Shown here one piece after another: positions 50,581-59,112 of a DNA stretch of 64,000 bases (position 1 is the stretch's first letter; each line of letters opens with the position of its first letter). A program made the translations under genes and the position numbers. The DNA lies in the NCBI GenBank assembly GCA_002471845.1, contig DKQT01000036.1, positions 7,334-71,333 on the forward strand, in the 5' to 3' direction. The notes beneath the pieces are model-generated. The model searched no databases. It was not told the origin of the DNA and worked only from the letters and a program-made list of their open reading frames with translations. Origin of the DNA: Fidelibacterota bacterium UBA7301 (GTDB taxonomy: Bacteria > Fidelibacterota > Marinisomatia > Marinisomatales > TCS55).

Positions 50581-51285
50581 GTGCCTTTATTTGATTTTTT
50601 ATTCAAATCATTAAAATCCCACCCTCTTTCTGAATTAGAAAAAACCTGTCAATACAGGTTTCGAAAACACGACTATCTTGAACAGGCGTTCACCCACCGG
50701 TCCATATCCAGCCAGCCTCGGGAAAATTATGAACGGTTGGAATTTCTAGGTGATGCTGTAATTGATATTGTCGTGAGCCGCGAACTTATGCGGGAATTCC
50801 CCGCAGGGGATGAGGGCATCCTGACCCAAAAACGGTCGGCCCTGGTGCAAAAGTCATTTCTCGCTTCCATGGGACAATTACTCAAACTATTGGACTTTAT
50901 TCAAATTGAAGCAACCGTGGATTTAGAGCAGGAGAAAATCGCTGTCAAGCAATCGGCGAATTTATTTGAAGCATTGGTAGGTGCTATTTTTCTGGATGGC
51001 GGAATTGAACCAGCAAAAAAACTGATTTTAAACTCCATATGGACCCACCGTCATGAAGCCTGGAAATCAGTAAATCATAAAGGACAACTCATTGAATTAT
51101 GCCATATGAAACAATTAGCCAATCCAAAATTTCTGGTATCCAGTGTATCAGGTCCCGATCATCAAAAATTATTTGAAGTGCATGTTAAGATTGGAGACGA
51201 TGTTTATCCCAGCGGAATCGGTACAAATAAAAAGGCTGCCGAACAGCATGCAGCGGAACACGCCATGGAGGCGCTTCAAAATTAA
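50581..51285 (+). CDS. rnc: Ribonuclease III
   Basis: A 234-residue double-stranded RNA endonuclease for rRNA and mRNA processing. The RNase III signature is in NYERLEFLGDAVIDIVVSRE (about 41-60), with the second acidic Mg2+ site in NLFEALVGAIFLDGG (about 127-141). The C-terminal dsRNA-binding domain carries HKGQLIELCHMKQLANPKF and IGTNKKAAEQHAAEHAM. It begins at GTG (50581). Convergent overlap with the next gene is 4 bases (51282-51285). Confidence 0.95.
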   Translation: MPLFDFLFKSLKSHPLSELEKTCQYRFRKHDYLEQAFTHRSISSQPRENYERLEFLGDAVIDIVVSRELMREFPAGDEGILTQKRSALVQKSFLASMGQLLKLLDFIQIEATVDLEQEKIAVKQSANLFEALVGAIFLDGGIEPAKKLILNSIWTHRHEAWKSVNHKGQLIELCHMKQLANPKFLVSSVSGPDHQKLFEVHVKIGDDVYPSGIGTNKKAAEQHAAEHAMEALQN

Positions 51286-51824
51286 TTTTCTATTTTATTA
51301 ATTTTATCGCGGATCCGGGCGGCCATTTCATATTCTTCCTTGTCAATTGCTTTTTGTAGCTGCCGTTCCAATAAATCAATCTTCGGTTCATGCTGAAGAT
51401 CTTCTTCAATACTTTCTAGATCCTCTTCCCACACAATGGCCTCATCCATTACCTCTTCGGCAACTAGGATTGGGGTATGCATTCGGAGGGCGACGGCCAG
51501 GGCATCACTGGGCCGGGAATCAATTTCACGATGGCCTAATTTTTCCGCTTGGACATCTAGAATAGAATAAAATACGCCTTCTTCCAATTTGGTGATTTTT
51601 ACAGCGGATAAAACACCGTCAATACCCTTTACCAGGTTCACAATGAGATCATGGGTTAATGGGCGGGGTGTTTCCATATATTCCATGGCCATGGCAATCG
51701 CCTGGGCTTCATAGGCACCCACGAGAACCGGCAGTCTCCGATCCCCTTCCAGTTCCTTTAAAATAACGGCATAACTGCGGTTCGGGTGATAATAGGATAT
51801 TTTTTGTACTTTTACTGGAATCAT
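51282..51824 (-). CDS. Bifunctional nuclease (DUF151) protein with C-terminal UVR motif
   Basis: A 180-residue protein. The first ~135 residues are the DUF151/bifunctional nuclease fold (VKVQKISYYHPNRSYAVILK, RRLPVLVGAYEAQAIAMAME, HREIDSRPSDALAVALRMHT). The final ~35 residues form a UvrB/UvrC interaction motif (LLERQLQKAIDKEEYEMAAR). DUF151 proteins are common in Bacteroidota and plants; nuclease activity is reported for a few. The UVR tail suggests a partner in stress or repair. It sits convergent with rnc, overlapping it by four bases. Confidence 0.85.
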   Translation of the reverse strand: MIPVKVQKISYYHPNRSYAVILKELEGDRRLPVLVGAYEAQAIAMAMEYMETPRPLTHDLIVNLVKGIDGVLSAVKITKLEEGVFYSILDVQAEKLGHREIDSRPSDALAVALRMHTPILVAEEVMDEAIVWEEDLESIEEDLQHEPKIDLLERQLQKAIDKEEYEMAARIRDKINKIEN

Positions 51825-51865
51825 GGTGTATCCTTAATTGAAATTATATCACCCTCAGTTAGGGT

Positions 51866-52912
51866 TCAACTTTTTTCCGATAAAATTCCTTTAAGGCGAT
51901 CAATCTTTTTAACCGGTGTTGGATCAGTCTGATGTAAAATGGCACACCAATAACTTACCCAATCACCATATTGAATCAAATGTAAATACCGCTCAACGAG
52001 GGTATTGCCTTCTACAGAAACATCTTCATGTTTACTTGCAAAATCGCCAATAAGCTCTCTTGTCGATTCCTGCCGAATATTTGTCCTGGGATGGTCCTTT
52101 TCATCTTTCAGCCAGATAACAGAAATTTGATGGATCAGATCACTATTATTTTCCCAACCCACAATTTCATTATGGTTCATTTCCGGTAATTCATTGTGGT
52201 ATGCCAGCATTTTTGAATTTTCACTTAATTGTCCTTTCCAGCGCAGAGCCAGAATTGCCGTGCCTTCTGATTCTCCATAAATAACAGGAATACTTTTGTA
52301 GATATTCTGGGCCAAGGCATAGGTTGGATTGTCGTTGGATTCCGTAACATAACGTTGTCGGTATGACTTGATTAAATTTACTGCATCCCCTAACTGATCA
52401 ATCGTATCAGTACCGATAAGCCCGATTTCTTTCAGTAAATAAAGCATCGGCACAAATGAAAATGCAATTGCTGCCCGGGGCTGCAGTCCGGCGGGAATCG
52501 CCACCACATCCAAATCAAGGCCACCCATTCGTTCAGTTAATGTTCCCCCGGTCGAGATGCCGACGATCTGGGCACCCAAATCCCGGGCTTGGTCAAAAGC
52601 TGCCAGTGTTTCTTCCGTATTACCCGAATAGGATGAACATACCACCAGTGTATGATTATTCACCCAATTGGGTATGGTGTAATTCCGGGAAACTGCCATT
52701 GGAACATTCAATTCATTTTTAGTTAAGAGCCGGACAATATCGCCGCCAATAGCCGATCCGCCCATCCCGGCTACAACCACATTCCGTATGTCTTCAAATT
52801 GATTTTTCAGTAAAATGGATTCCCCGATTTTTACAGCCTTTAATATATGATCCGGGAAATCGTAAATGGATTGGTACATATTACTCGAGTCGATTATTTG
52901 ATGAAAAGTCAT
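51866..52912 (-). CDS. Bifunctional phosphoglucose/phosphomannose isomerase
   Basis: A 348-residue SIS-domain enzyme of the archaeal/bacterial PGI/PMI type, which interconverts glucose- or mannose-6-phosphate with fructose-6-phosphate. The first SIS motif is VAGMGGSAIGGDIVRLL, with SSYSGNTEETLAAFDQA binding the phosphate. The second half contains PEMNHNEIVGWE, the catalytic loop. It starts where the prenyl synthase stops (overlap of one base) and follows the phosphohexomutase gene in the same leftward unit. Confidence 0.88.
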   Translation of the reverse strand: MTFHQIIDSSNMYQSIYDFPDHILKAVKIGESILLKNQFEDIRNVVVAGMGGSAIGGDIVRLLTKNELNVPMAVSRNYTIPNWVNNHTLVVCSSYSGNTEETLAAFDQARDLGAQIVGISTGGTLTERMGGLDLDVVAIPAGLQPRAAIAFSFVPMLYLLKEIGLIGTDTIDQLGDAVNLIKSYRQRYVTESNDNPTYALAQNIYKSIPVIYGESEGTAILALRWKGQLSENSKMLAYHNELPEMNHNEIVGWENNSDLIHQISVIWLKDEKDHPRTNIRQESTRELIGDFASKHEDVSVEGNTLVERYLHLIQYGDWVSYWCAILHQTDPTPVKKIDRLKGILSEKS

Positions 52913-53862
52913 TAGTAAGTCCTGTTTAAAATCAGTGTTGTGAAATGGTTTAAGTGATTTCTTTTTTCTTTTGGAATCACCCCAAGCCCATCCTGGGCCT
53001 TCTCGATATAATGTTGAATAACTGTTTCACATTCGTCCTTAATGCCACTGGATTCAAAAAAAGATTGGAAAGCACTAATAGATGGATTGTCTTTTGTAAA
53101 ATCAACCCATTTTTTTTCATCCTTCTCCCTGGCCAGAATCGTAAGAGCTGTTTGCTTTCCGGCACGGATATCGCTCCCGAGACTTTTGCCCATGGAGGTT
53201 TCATCCCCGAAAATCTCCAGGTAATCGTCCTGGACCTGGAACGCTAAACCAAGATTCAGACCAAATTCAAAAAGATGATGGGCATTTTCTTTGGAAGCAT
53301 TTCCAACGAGGGCCCCTAACTCTGCACACAGGCCCAACAGGGCGCCTGTTTTTTTGCCAATCATGATTAAATAATGCCCCATGGAAACGGAGAAATCATT
53401 TTCAAATTCCTTATCCATTCCCTGTCCTTCACAGACAGCTAAAGTTACCTCGTTAAACCGCTGCTGAACAAATGGTGACAATCCCGACAGCATTAACTGG
53501 GAAAGGACAAATAACCCATCCCCGGTGAGGATCGCTGTTGCATTATCCCATTGTTTATGAACGGCAGGCTGGCCATGACGCAGCTCATCTTCATCCATAA
53601 TATCATCGTGGACTAAAGTAAAATTATGAAGCAATTCAACCGCCACACCGACTTTCATCAAGTCTTCCGGATCGGCCTCAAAAGCATTTCCTGAAAGGTG
53701 GGCCAAGACCGGCCGCAGGCGCTTGCCTTTACCCTTTAAAACATATTTAATTGAATCGTATAAGTAATCCGGGGAATGGTCCAAGGGTAACTTTTGGAGC
53801 GCTTTTTCAATTTCGCCCCTCAAAAATTGAATATGTTTGGAAAATGAGTTAGTGTCCGCCAT
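52912..53862 (-). CDS. Polyprenyl (farnesyl/geranylgeranyl) diphosphate synthase
   Basis: A 316-residue trans-prenyl synthase that condenses isopentenyl with allylic diphosphates. The first Asp-rich motif DDIMDED lies in FTLVHDDIMDEDELRHG (about residues 91-97). The second is in FQVQDDYLEIFGDETS (about 213-221). KGKRLRPVLAHL is the substrate Lys/Arg segment. The residues before the first Asp motif (LLHNFTL) are bulky aromatic, which is typical of short-chain (C15-C20) enzymes, but the product length is not certain. The upstream gene overlaps its start by 14 bases. Confidence 0.9.
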   Translation of the reverse strand: MADTNSFSKHIQFLRGEIEKALQKLPLDHSPDYLYDSIKYVLKGKGKRLRPVLAHLSGNAFEADPEDLMKVGVAVELLHNFTLVHDDIMDEDELRHGQPAVHKQWDNATAILTGDGLFVLSQLMLSGLSPFVQQRFNEVTLAVCEGQGMDKEFENDFSVSMGHYLIMIGKKTGALLGLCAELGALVGNASKENAHHLFEFGLNLGLAFQVQDDYLEIFGDETSMGKSLGSDIRAGKQTALTILAREKDEKKWVDFTKDNPSISAFQSFFESSGIKDECETVIQHYIEKAQDGLGVIPKEKRNHLNHFTTLILNRTY

Positions 53863-55219
53863 CGAGCTTTAGTGTACCGATTTCCTGAAGTTTGTGCATG
53901 ACGATGGATTGGATTTCTTCCATTCGTTCCGGTGTATTTGCTTCGAAGCGGCATACAATTACCGGTTGGGTATTGGATGACCTTACCAGTCCCCATCCAT
54001 CCCCGAATTGGATGCGAACCCCATCCACGGTAGTGCAGTCATAGTTCTCGGTGAAATAGGCCACCGCTTCTCCGGCAATACGGAATTTTTCTTCATCGGA
54101 TTCTGCCTCCAGCCGCATTTCCGGCGTGGAATAATATTTGGGTAATTCCCCTTTCAGTTCCGATAATTTTTTATCGGTCCTGGACAAAGTCTGAAGAATT
54201 CTAGCAGCCACATAAATGGCATCATCATACCCAAAATAATCATCGGCAAAAAAGATATGGCCGCTCATTTCACCGCCCAGTTTGCAATTTAGTTCAGACA
54301 TCCTTTGTTTAATAAGTGAATGGCCTGTTTTCCACATAACCGGTTTTCCGCCATATTTGATAATCATTTCTTCCAGGGCCTGTGAACATTTCACGTCATA
54401 GAGGATCTCATCCCCTTCTTCCAATACTTCCGGAAGGAAAATCGCAATGAGCTGGTCCGCCCAAACTACTTCACCCGTTTCATCCACCACACCCACACGG
54501 TCTGCATCCCCGTCAAAGGCGAGGCCGATGTCATATTTGCCGGTCTTCATTAAATTCACCAAGTCGGCCAGGTTTTCTTCCACAGTGGGATCAGGATGAT
54601 GATTGGGAAATGTACCATCTACGTCACAGTACAGTTCTGTCAATTCCACATTGAGGTTTTTAAAGATCTCCGGTGCGCAGATGGCCCCGGCGGCATTTCC
54701 GCAATCCATAACCACTTTCATCGGTTTCATAACATCAATTTTAGAAGCTATCATCCGTTTATATTTTGTCAGGATATCATAGGGCGCTTCATCCCCTTCA
54801 CCTGTTTCATAATCCTGGTTTTCGATGATTGAACGGATCTCCTGGATAGAGGCGCCGAAAACAGCTTTCTTATTGTGGGACATTTTAAAGCCGTTGAATT
54901 CGGGCGGATTGTGACTGCCGGTGATTTGAACCGCGCCAGCCACATCTAATAAAAACATAGAATAATAATTGGCCGGCGTGGGAAGAATCCCAATATTGAT
55001 CACATCCACACCGGTGGACAAGATACCTTTTTTAAAATGGTCAATCAAACCGGGGGTGGTAAGGCGGACGTCACCGCTTAAGGCAATCTCCTGTCCGCCC
55101 CTGCGTTTAATAAATGTGCCGAATCCTTGGCCTAGGCTTTCCACAACTTCAGGCGGAAAATCATCCGAAACTTTGCCGCGGATGTCATATTCCCGGAAAA
55201 TATATTTGTTGAGATTCAT
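53849..55219 (-). CDS. Phosphomannomutase/phosphoglucomutase
   Basis: A 456-residue alpha-D-phosphohexomutase (AlgC/ManB type). The phosphoserine lies in QITGSHNPPEFNGFKM (about residue 100), the Mg2+ site is DGDADRVGVVDETGEV (about 246), and GGEMSGHIFFADDYFGYDDA is the sugar-specificity loop. The C-terminal phosphate-binding loop is LVRSSNTQPVIVCRFEA. The prenyl synthase and PGI/PMI genes follow. Together they suggest supply of sugar phosphates and lipid carriers for surface glycans; this role is inferred. Confidence 0.92.
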   Translation of the reverse strand: MNLNKYIFREYDIRGKVSDDFPPEVVESLGQGFGTFIKRRGGQEIALSGDVRLTTPGLIDHFKKGILSTGVDVINIGILPTPANYYSMFLLDVAGAVQITGSHNPPEFNGFKMSHNKKAVFGASIQEIRSIIENQDYETGEGDEAPYDILTKYKRMIASKIDVMKPMKVVMDCGNAAGAICAPEIFKNLNVELTELYCDVDGTFPNHHPDPTVEENLADLVNLMKTGKYDIGLAFDGDADRVGVVDETGEVVWADQLIAIFLPEVLEEGDEILYDVKCSQALEEMIIKYGGKPVMWKTGHSLIKQRMSELNCKLGGEMSGHIFFADDYFGYDDAIYVAARILQTLSRTDKKLSELKGELPKYYSTPEMRLEAESDEEKFRIAGEAVAYFTENYDCTTVDGVRIQFGDGWGLVRSSNTQPVIVCRFEANTPERMEEIQSIVMHKLQEIGTLKLDGGH

Positions 55220-55292
55220 TAGTTCTTTTCTAAAGAAAATGTGAGCTTAAAAATTAAAGAAAATATATCAGGTCTTAAACGACTGAATTTAA

Positions 55293-55640
55293 TTATTCGT
55301 CCGATTTTGGCTTTTGCCTAAGGGCCTTTTTTTGGGACTGGATCTTCTTGTTCTGGATCCTTTTTTCCTGGGATGACCGAGTCGCTTTGGTTGGAACCCT
55401 TTTCTTTGGCTTTCGATTTAATTCAATCAGTTTATCTCGCAGTCGATTCAGGGCAATTTCTTTATTCCGATGCTGGCTCCGTTCATCCTGGCAGGTGACC
55501 ACAATGCCTGAGAGTAAATGGGTTAACCGCACGGCGCTTTCTGTTTTATTCACGTGCTGGCCCCCTTTCCCCGACGCCCGAAAGGTATCTACGCGACATT
55601 CTTTTAAGAGATCTTCGTTTGATTCAGGAACTGTGATCAT
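55293..55640 (-). CDS. GGQ-motif peptidyl-tRNA hydrolase, release-factor-like
   Basis: A 115-residue protein consisting of a class I release-factor catalytic domain without codon-recognition domains. The GGQ motif lies in FRASGKGGQHVNKTESAVRL (about 20-39), followed by CQDERSQHRNKEIALNRLRD and a very basic tail (GVP-free, RKPKKRVPTKATRSS on). It resembles ArfB/YaeJ and PrfH-type ribosome-rescue or release factors. Rescue of stalled ribosomes is a plausible inference. Its start overlaps the murQ stop by four bases, so it is likely cotranscribed with murQ. Confidence 0.85.
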   Translation of the reverse strand: MITVPESNEDLLKECRVDTFRASGKGGQHVNKTESAVRLTHLLSGIVVTCQDERSQHRNKEIALNRLRDKLIELNRKPKKRVPTKATRSSQEKRIQNKKIQSQKKALRQKPKSDE

Positions 55641-56536
55641 TCAATTACTTTCCTCAAGAATCCTCCCCTTGCTTGCAATAATCTTTGGGCCTCCACTTTG
55701 GAACAATTTTTATTTATCATAACCACGGCTGTCTTCAGTGACTTACCCGCTTCAAAGAGCTTGGCGTTGGCAGTATCATAATCCACCCCCGTGAGCTTTT
55801 CGATGATGCGCGTACCGCGATCCACCAGTTTATCATTCACCGCCATGAGGTCCACCATGAGGTTACCGTAGACTTTGCCCAACCGTACCATGGTAGCGGT
55901 GGAAATCATATTCAGCACCATCTTTGTTGCCGTTCCCGCTTTCATGCGAGTGGAACCGGTGATCACTTCCGGCCCCGTATCCACTTTGATTACCACATCC
56001 GCATTCGCCGACAAGTAGGGTTTTTCGTTACAGATCAAATAAACAGTTTTCGCGCCAATGGATTTCCCAAATTCAATGGAAGACTTTACATATTGGGCGG
56101 CGCCGCTGGTACTGATACCGATTACCACATCCCCCGATTTTAATCCAAATGTCTGCAAATCAGTTACGGCAGATTCAGGTTGGTCCTCCGCTCCTTCTAT
56201 GGATCGCCGCAAGGCCTCATCTCCGCCGGCAATTATGCCGTTGAACCAATCGGCAGGGACGGAATAGGTGGGCGGCATTTCAGAAGCATCGAGGACTCCC
56301 AACCTTCCTGAGGTCCCGGAGCCCACATATACAACTCGATTACCATTTTGGATAGCGGCCGTGGTTAACTCCACTGCTTTTTCAATCTCCAAAAGGGCAG
56401 CATTTACTTTTTCCGCGATTGCCTGATCTTCAGCATTAATGATATTCAAGATCTCCGAAATTGATTTATCATCGATCGCCGAGGAATTGACATTCTGCTG
56501 TTCGGTAGAAAGGTTTTTCCGTTCAGTAGTTTCCAT
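55637..56536 (-). CDS. murQ: N-acetylmuramic acid 6-phosphate etherase
   Basis: A 299-residue SIS-domain lyase that splits the ether bond of MurNAc-6-phosphate to give GlcNAc-6-phosphate and lactate in murein recycling. The N-terminal opening is TERKNLSTEQQNVNSSAIDD; the SIS motif is VYVGSGTSGRLGVLDASEMP (about 71-90), and VIGISTSGAAQYVKSSIEFG and GPEVITGSTRMKAGTATKMV are conserved. A 37-base inverted repeat lies upstream (56559-56595). The length is normal. It starts with ATG. Confidence 0.95.
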   Translation of the reverse strand: METTERKNLSTEQQNVNSSAIDDKSISEILNIINAEDQAIAEKVNAALLEIEKAVELTTAAIQNGNRVVYVGSGTSGRLGVLDASEMPPTYSVPADWFNGIIAGGDEALRRSIEGAEDQPESAVTDLQTFGLKSGDVVIGISTSGAAQYVKSSIEFGKSIGAKTVYLICNEKPYLSANADVVIKVDTGPEVITGSTRMKAGTATKMVLNMISTATMVRLGKVYGNLMVDLMAVNDKLVDRGTRIIEKLTGVDYDTANAKLFEAGKSLKTAVVMINKNCSKVEAQRLLQARGGFLRKVIE

Positions 56537-56558
56537 GTTAAAAATTACACTTTCTCAA

Positions 56559-56595
56559 CTAAGTTTACTAATCCTCCAAAGATTATTAAACTTAG
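56559..56595. repeat. Near-perfect 15-bp inverted repeat between agcS-like gene and murQ
   Basis: The arms are CTAAGTTTACTAATC and GATTATTAAACTTAG (14 of 15 pair), with a 7-base loop. It starts 23 bases upstream of the murQ ATG and overlaps the stop codon of the symporter gene. No T-run follows on the leftward strand. It may be an operator or an mRNA hairpin. Confidence 0.6.
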
Positions 56596-57956
56596 AGACC
56601 CGCGAAATAGCGTTTCGCTTCTGCCATTACCTTTGGCGAAAGCATCGCCGATCCCACAACCGTTGGAATGGCCATCACCGCATACATTCCATCCACCAAA
56701 TTAATAACTACATCAATCGTTATCATAGCGCCCACCACAATTGTGACAGTATAAAAACACCGGTAATAAAAAATGCTTTTTGTGCCGAATAAATATCCGC
56801 TGCATTTACTGCCATAGTATGAATAACTCATCATCGTGGAAATACTGAATGTGAGAACGGCAGCCAATAAAAGCCATTGACCAAAACTTCCCAATTCAGC
56901 AATGAATGCTGTTGTTGTCATGGTGACGCCATTCAATCCTTCATTCTGCCAGACACCTGAAGCCAGGATAACCATGGCTGTAATTGTACAAACAACGATG
57001 GTATCAATGAAGGGCTCGATCATGGCCACCAATCCCTCACGTACGGGCTCTTTTGTCATGGCAGCGCCGTGAGCCATATCCGAAGTGCCCAACCCCGCTT
57101 CATTGGAAAACAATCCCCTGCGGACTCCGACAACAATTACAGCGCCAACAGTACCGCCCATGACCGATTCACCGGTGAATGCATCATGAATAATCAACCC
57201 AAAAAGAGAAGGGATTTCAGTGATGTGGTTGAAAATAACCAGGAGACCCGCGAAAAGATAGAGGACAACCATAATTGGCACCATGAAAGACGCCACCTGG
57301 CCGATCCTTTTAATACCCCCGAAAATAACCAGCGCAGTCAAAATAGCCATAATGGATCCCTGGATAAAATTTCCTGTCATGGCTTTATCAATAAACCACC
57401 CATTGGGCTCGAACACCTGGTTTCGAATAATATCCGCCAATTGATTCGACTGAAACATGACCGTACACCCGATCAATCCCGCGAGACTGAAGATCACAGC
57501 CAATGGTTTAAACTTTTTTCCCAGTCCATTTTCGATATAATACATAGGGCCGCCTTGAATCCGCCCTGCATCATCTTTTCCCCGGAATAAAATGGATAAT
57601 GTACAGGAGAAAAATTTTGTAGACATGCCTACCACGGCGCTGAGCCACATCCAGAATAATGCACCGGGGCCACCCATATTAATGGCTATCGCTACACCGC
57701 TGATATTACCCAATCCTACGGTGCTGGCCAAAGCACTGGAAAGAGCTTGGAAGTGGGTAATATCCCCGGGATCATCGGGATCATTATATCTTCCCAGAAG
57801 TATATTAAATCCATGGCGAAAATATTTAAAAGGGACAAAACGGCTGTAAATAGAAAAATAGATGCCGCCCCCCAAAAGAATAATCAGCATGGGCGGGCCC
57901 CACATGAAGCCCGCAAAAGCGGAAATGGATGATTCAAATAATTCTAATATTTTCAT
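56592..57956 (-). CDS. Sodium:alanine symporter (AGCS family)
   Basis: A roughly 454-residue membrane transporter with about 10-11 helices, importing alanine or glycine with Na+ (AgcS/AlsT). Features include MWGPPMLIILLGGGIYFSIY at the start, FQALSSALASTVGLGNISGV with the Na+/substrate signature, NEAGLGTSDMAHGAAMTKEP, and FSISTMMSYSYYGSKCSGYL. I used the ATG at 57956; the frame opens three codons earlier at 57965. D-alanine or alanine import next to murQ may relate to murein recycling, an inference from proximity. Confidence 0.88.
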   Translation of the reverse strand: MKILELFESSISAFAGFMWGPPMLIILLGGGIYFSIYSRFVPFKYFRHGFNILLGRYNDPDDPGDITHFQALSSALASTVGLGNISGVAIAINMGGPGALFWMWLSAVVGMSTKFFSCTLSILFRGKDDAGRIQGGPMYYIENGLGKKFKPLAVIFSLAGLIGCTVMFQSNQLADIIRNQVFEPNGWFIDKAMTGNFIQGSIMAILTALVIFGGIKRIGQVASFMVPIMVVLYLFAGLLVIFNHITEIPSLFGLIIHDAFTGESVMGGTVGAVIVVGVRRGLFSNEAGLGTSDMAHGAAMTKEPVREGLVAMIEPFIDTIVVCTITAMVILASGVWQNEGLNGVTMTTTAFIAELGSFGQWLLLAAVLTFSISTMMSYSYYGSKCSGYLFGTKSIFYYRCFYTVTIVVGAMITIDVVINLVDGMYAVMAIPTVVGSAMLSPKVMAEAKRYFAGL

Positions 57957-58020
57957 TTCAATCATTAAAAAAGATGCGGATTATACCGAAATTCCCTGCT
58001 TAATTACTAACCCTAATTCA

Positions 58021-59112
58021 ATGAAAAAGCTGGATTTATACCTCATTCGCCAATTTTTGACGACCCTGTCCATGACGTTGTTGGGATTTTTGTGTGTTAT
58101 CCTGATCGTGGATCTCATCGAAAACCTAGACCGCTTTATTGATAATTCTATCCCGGCGAACATCACCATCAAGTATTATGTCTATGCGATCCCCTGGTTT
58201 TTGAATATCAGCCTCCCCATGTCCATGCTCATTTCCACCGTGTTCAGTATCGGGCTGTTGGCCAAACGAAATGAACTCACAGCCATGAAAGCCACAGGGA
58301 TCAGTCTTTACAGGATTGCCATTCCCATCACCACCATTGGGCTGATCGTCAGTTTTATTTCTTTCGAACTGGATAATAAATGGGTCAGTAAAGGAAATGA
58401 AGTCCGCTATAATATTGAACGTGAATACATGAAGCGGCGCTCCCGGGTAAAGCACCATACAGATCTGCGAAATGTCTTCCTGCAAAAGGAAGAAAAAACA
58501 CATATTTCAATCGGACGCTACAAAGTGGAAACTACAGTTGGCCGCAGTATCACCGCCATTGCCTTGAAGGAAGGTATTGTTACCCAGCGCATGGATGCCC
58601 GGGGTATTGAATGGCTTGATTCCCTCAAGGTTTGGAATGTGACCGATTATTCAATTCGGGAATTCGAACCAACAGGAGAAGTGAAAAATATCACCATGTC
58701 CCGGGGAGATACCTTGCTTGGTTTGAACTTCACCCCACAGGATATTACGCAACAATCCAAGACGCCTGACGAAATGAGTTTTGCAGACCTTACGGTTCGT
58801 ATAGACCAACTGAAAGAAAACGGCGTGGATACAACCAAATGGGAAGTGGACCGCCTGTTTAAAATCTCCTTTGCTTTTACCAACTTGATTGTGGTTTTAT
58901 TTGGTCTTCCATTGGTGGTTATGAAATCAAAGGGAGGCCTTTCATTTGGGGCTGGCATGGGGATTTTTGTGATTTTTATCTACTATGCCTTTATCAAATT
59001 CGGCATGTCCATGGGATATAAGGGAATTATGTCTCCCCTTACAGCGGCGTGGATGGGGAACGTATTATTTTCTATCGGCGGCGGGCTTCTTCTGATCTTC
59101 GCCCGGAAGTGA
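58021..59112 (+). CDS. LptF/LptG-family permease (YjgP/YjgQ)
   Basis: A 363-residue inner-membrane protein for lipopolysaccharide export with LptB and LptC. It has three N-terminal helices (MKKLDLYLIRQFLTTLSMTL opening; MSMLISTVFSIGLLAKRNEL, the coupling segment; and ITTIGLIVSFISFEL), a periplasmic beta-jellyroll (about 135-265), and three C-terminal helices. The ATG at 58021 gives the family N-terminus; the longer frame from 57862 runs into unrelated sequence. Whether it is LptF or LptG cannot be decided. It converges on the next gene with a 48-base 3' overlap (59065-59112). Confidence 0.9.
   Translation: MKKLDLYLIRQFLTTLSMTLLGFLCVILIVDLIENLDRFIDNSIPANITIKYYVYAIPWFLNISLPMSMLISTVFSIGLLAKRNELTAMKATGISLYRIAIPITTIGLIVSFISFELDNKWVSKGNEVRYNIEREYMKRRSRVKHHTDLRNVFLQKEEKTHISIGRYKVETTVGRSITAIALKEGIVTQRMDARGIEWLDSLKVWNVTDYSIREFEPTGEVKNITMSRGDTLLGLNFTPQDITQQSKTPDEMSFADLTVRIDQLKENGVDTTKWEVDRLFKISFAFTNLIVVLFGLPLVVMKSKGGLSFGAGMGIFVIFIYYAFIKFGMSMGYKGIMSPLTAAWMGNVLFSIGGGLLLIFARK

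Noticed and set aside
57862..58020. N-terminal extension of the LptF/LptG permease
   Set aside because: It overlaps the symporter gene antisense; the family N-terminus begins at the ATG at 58021.
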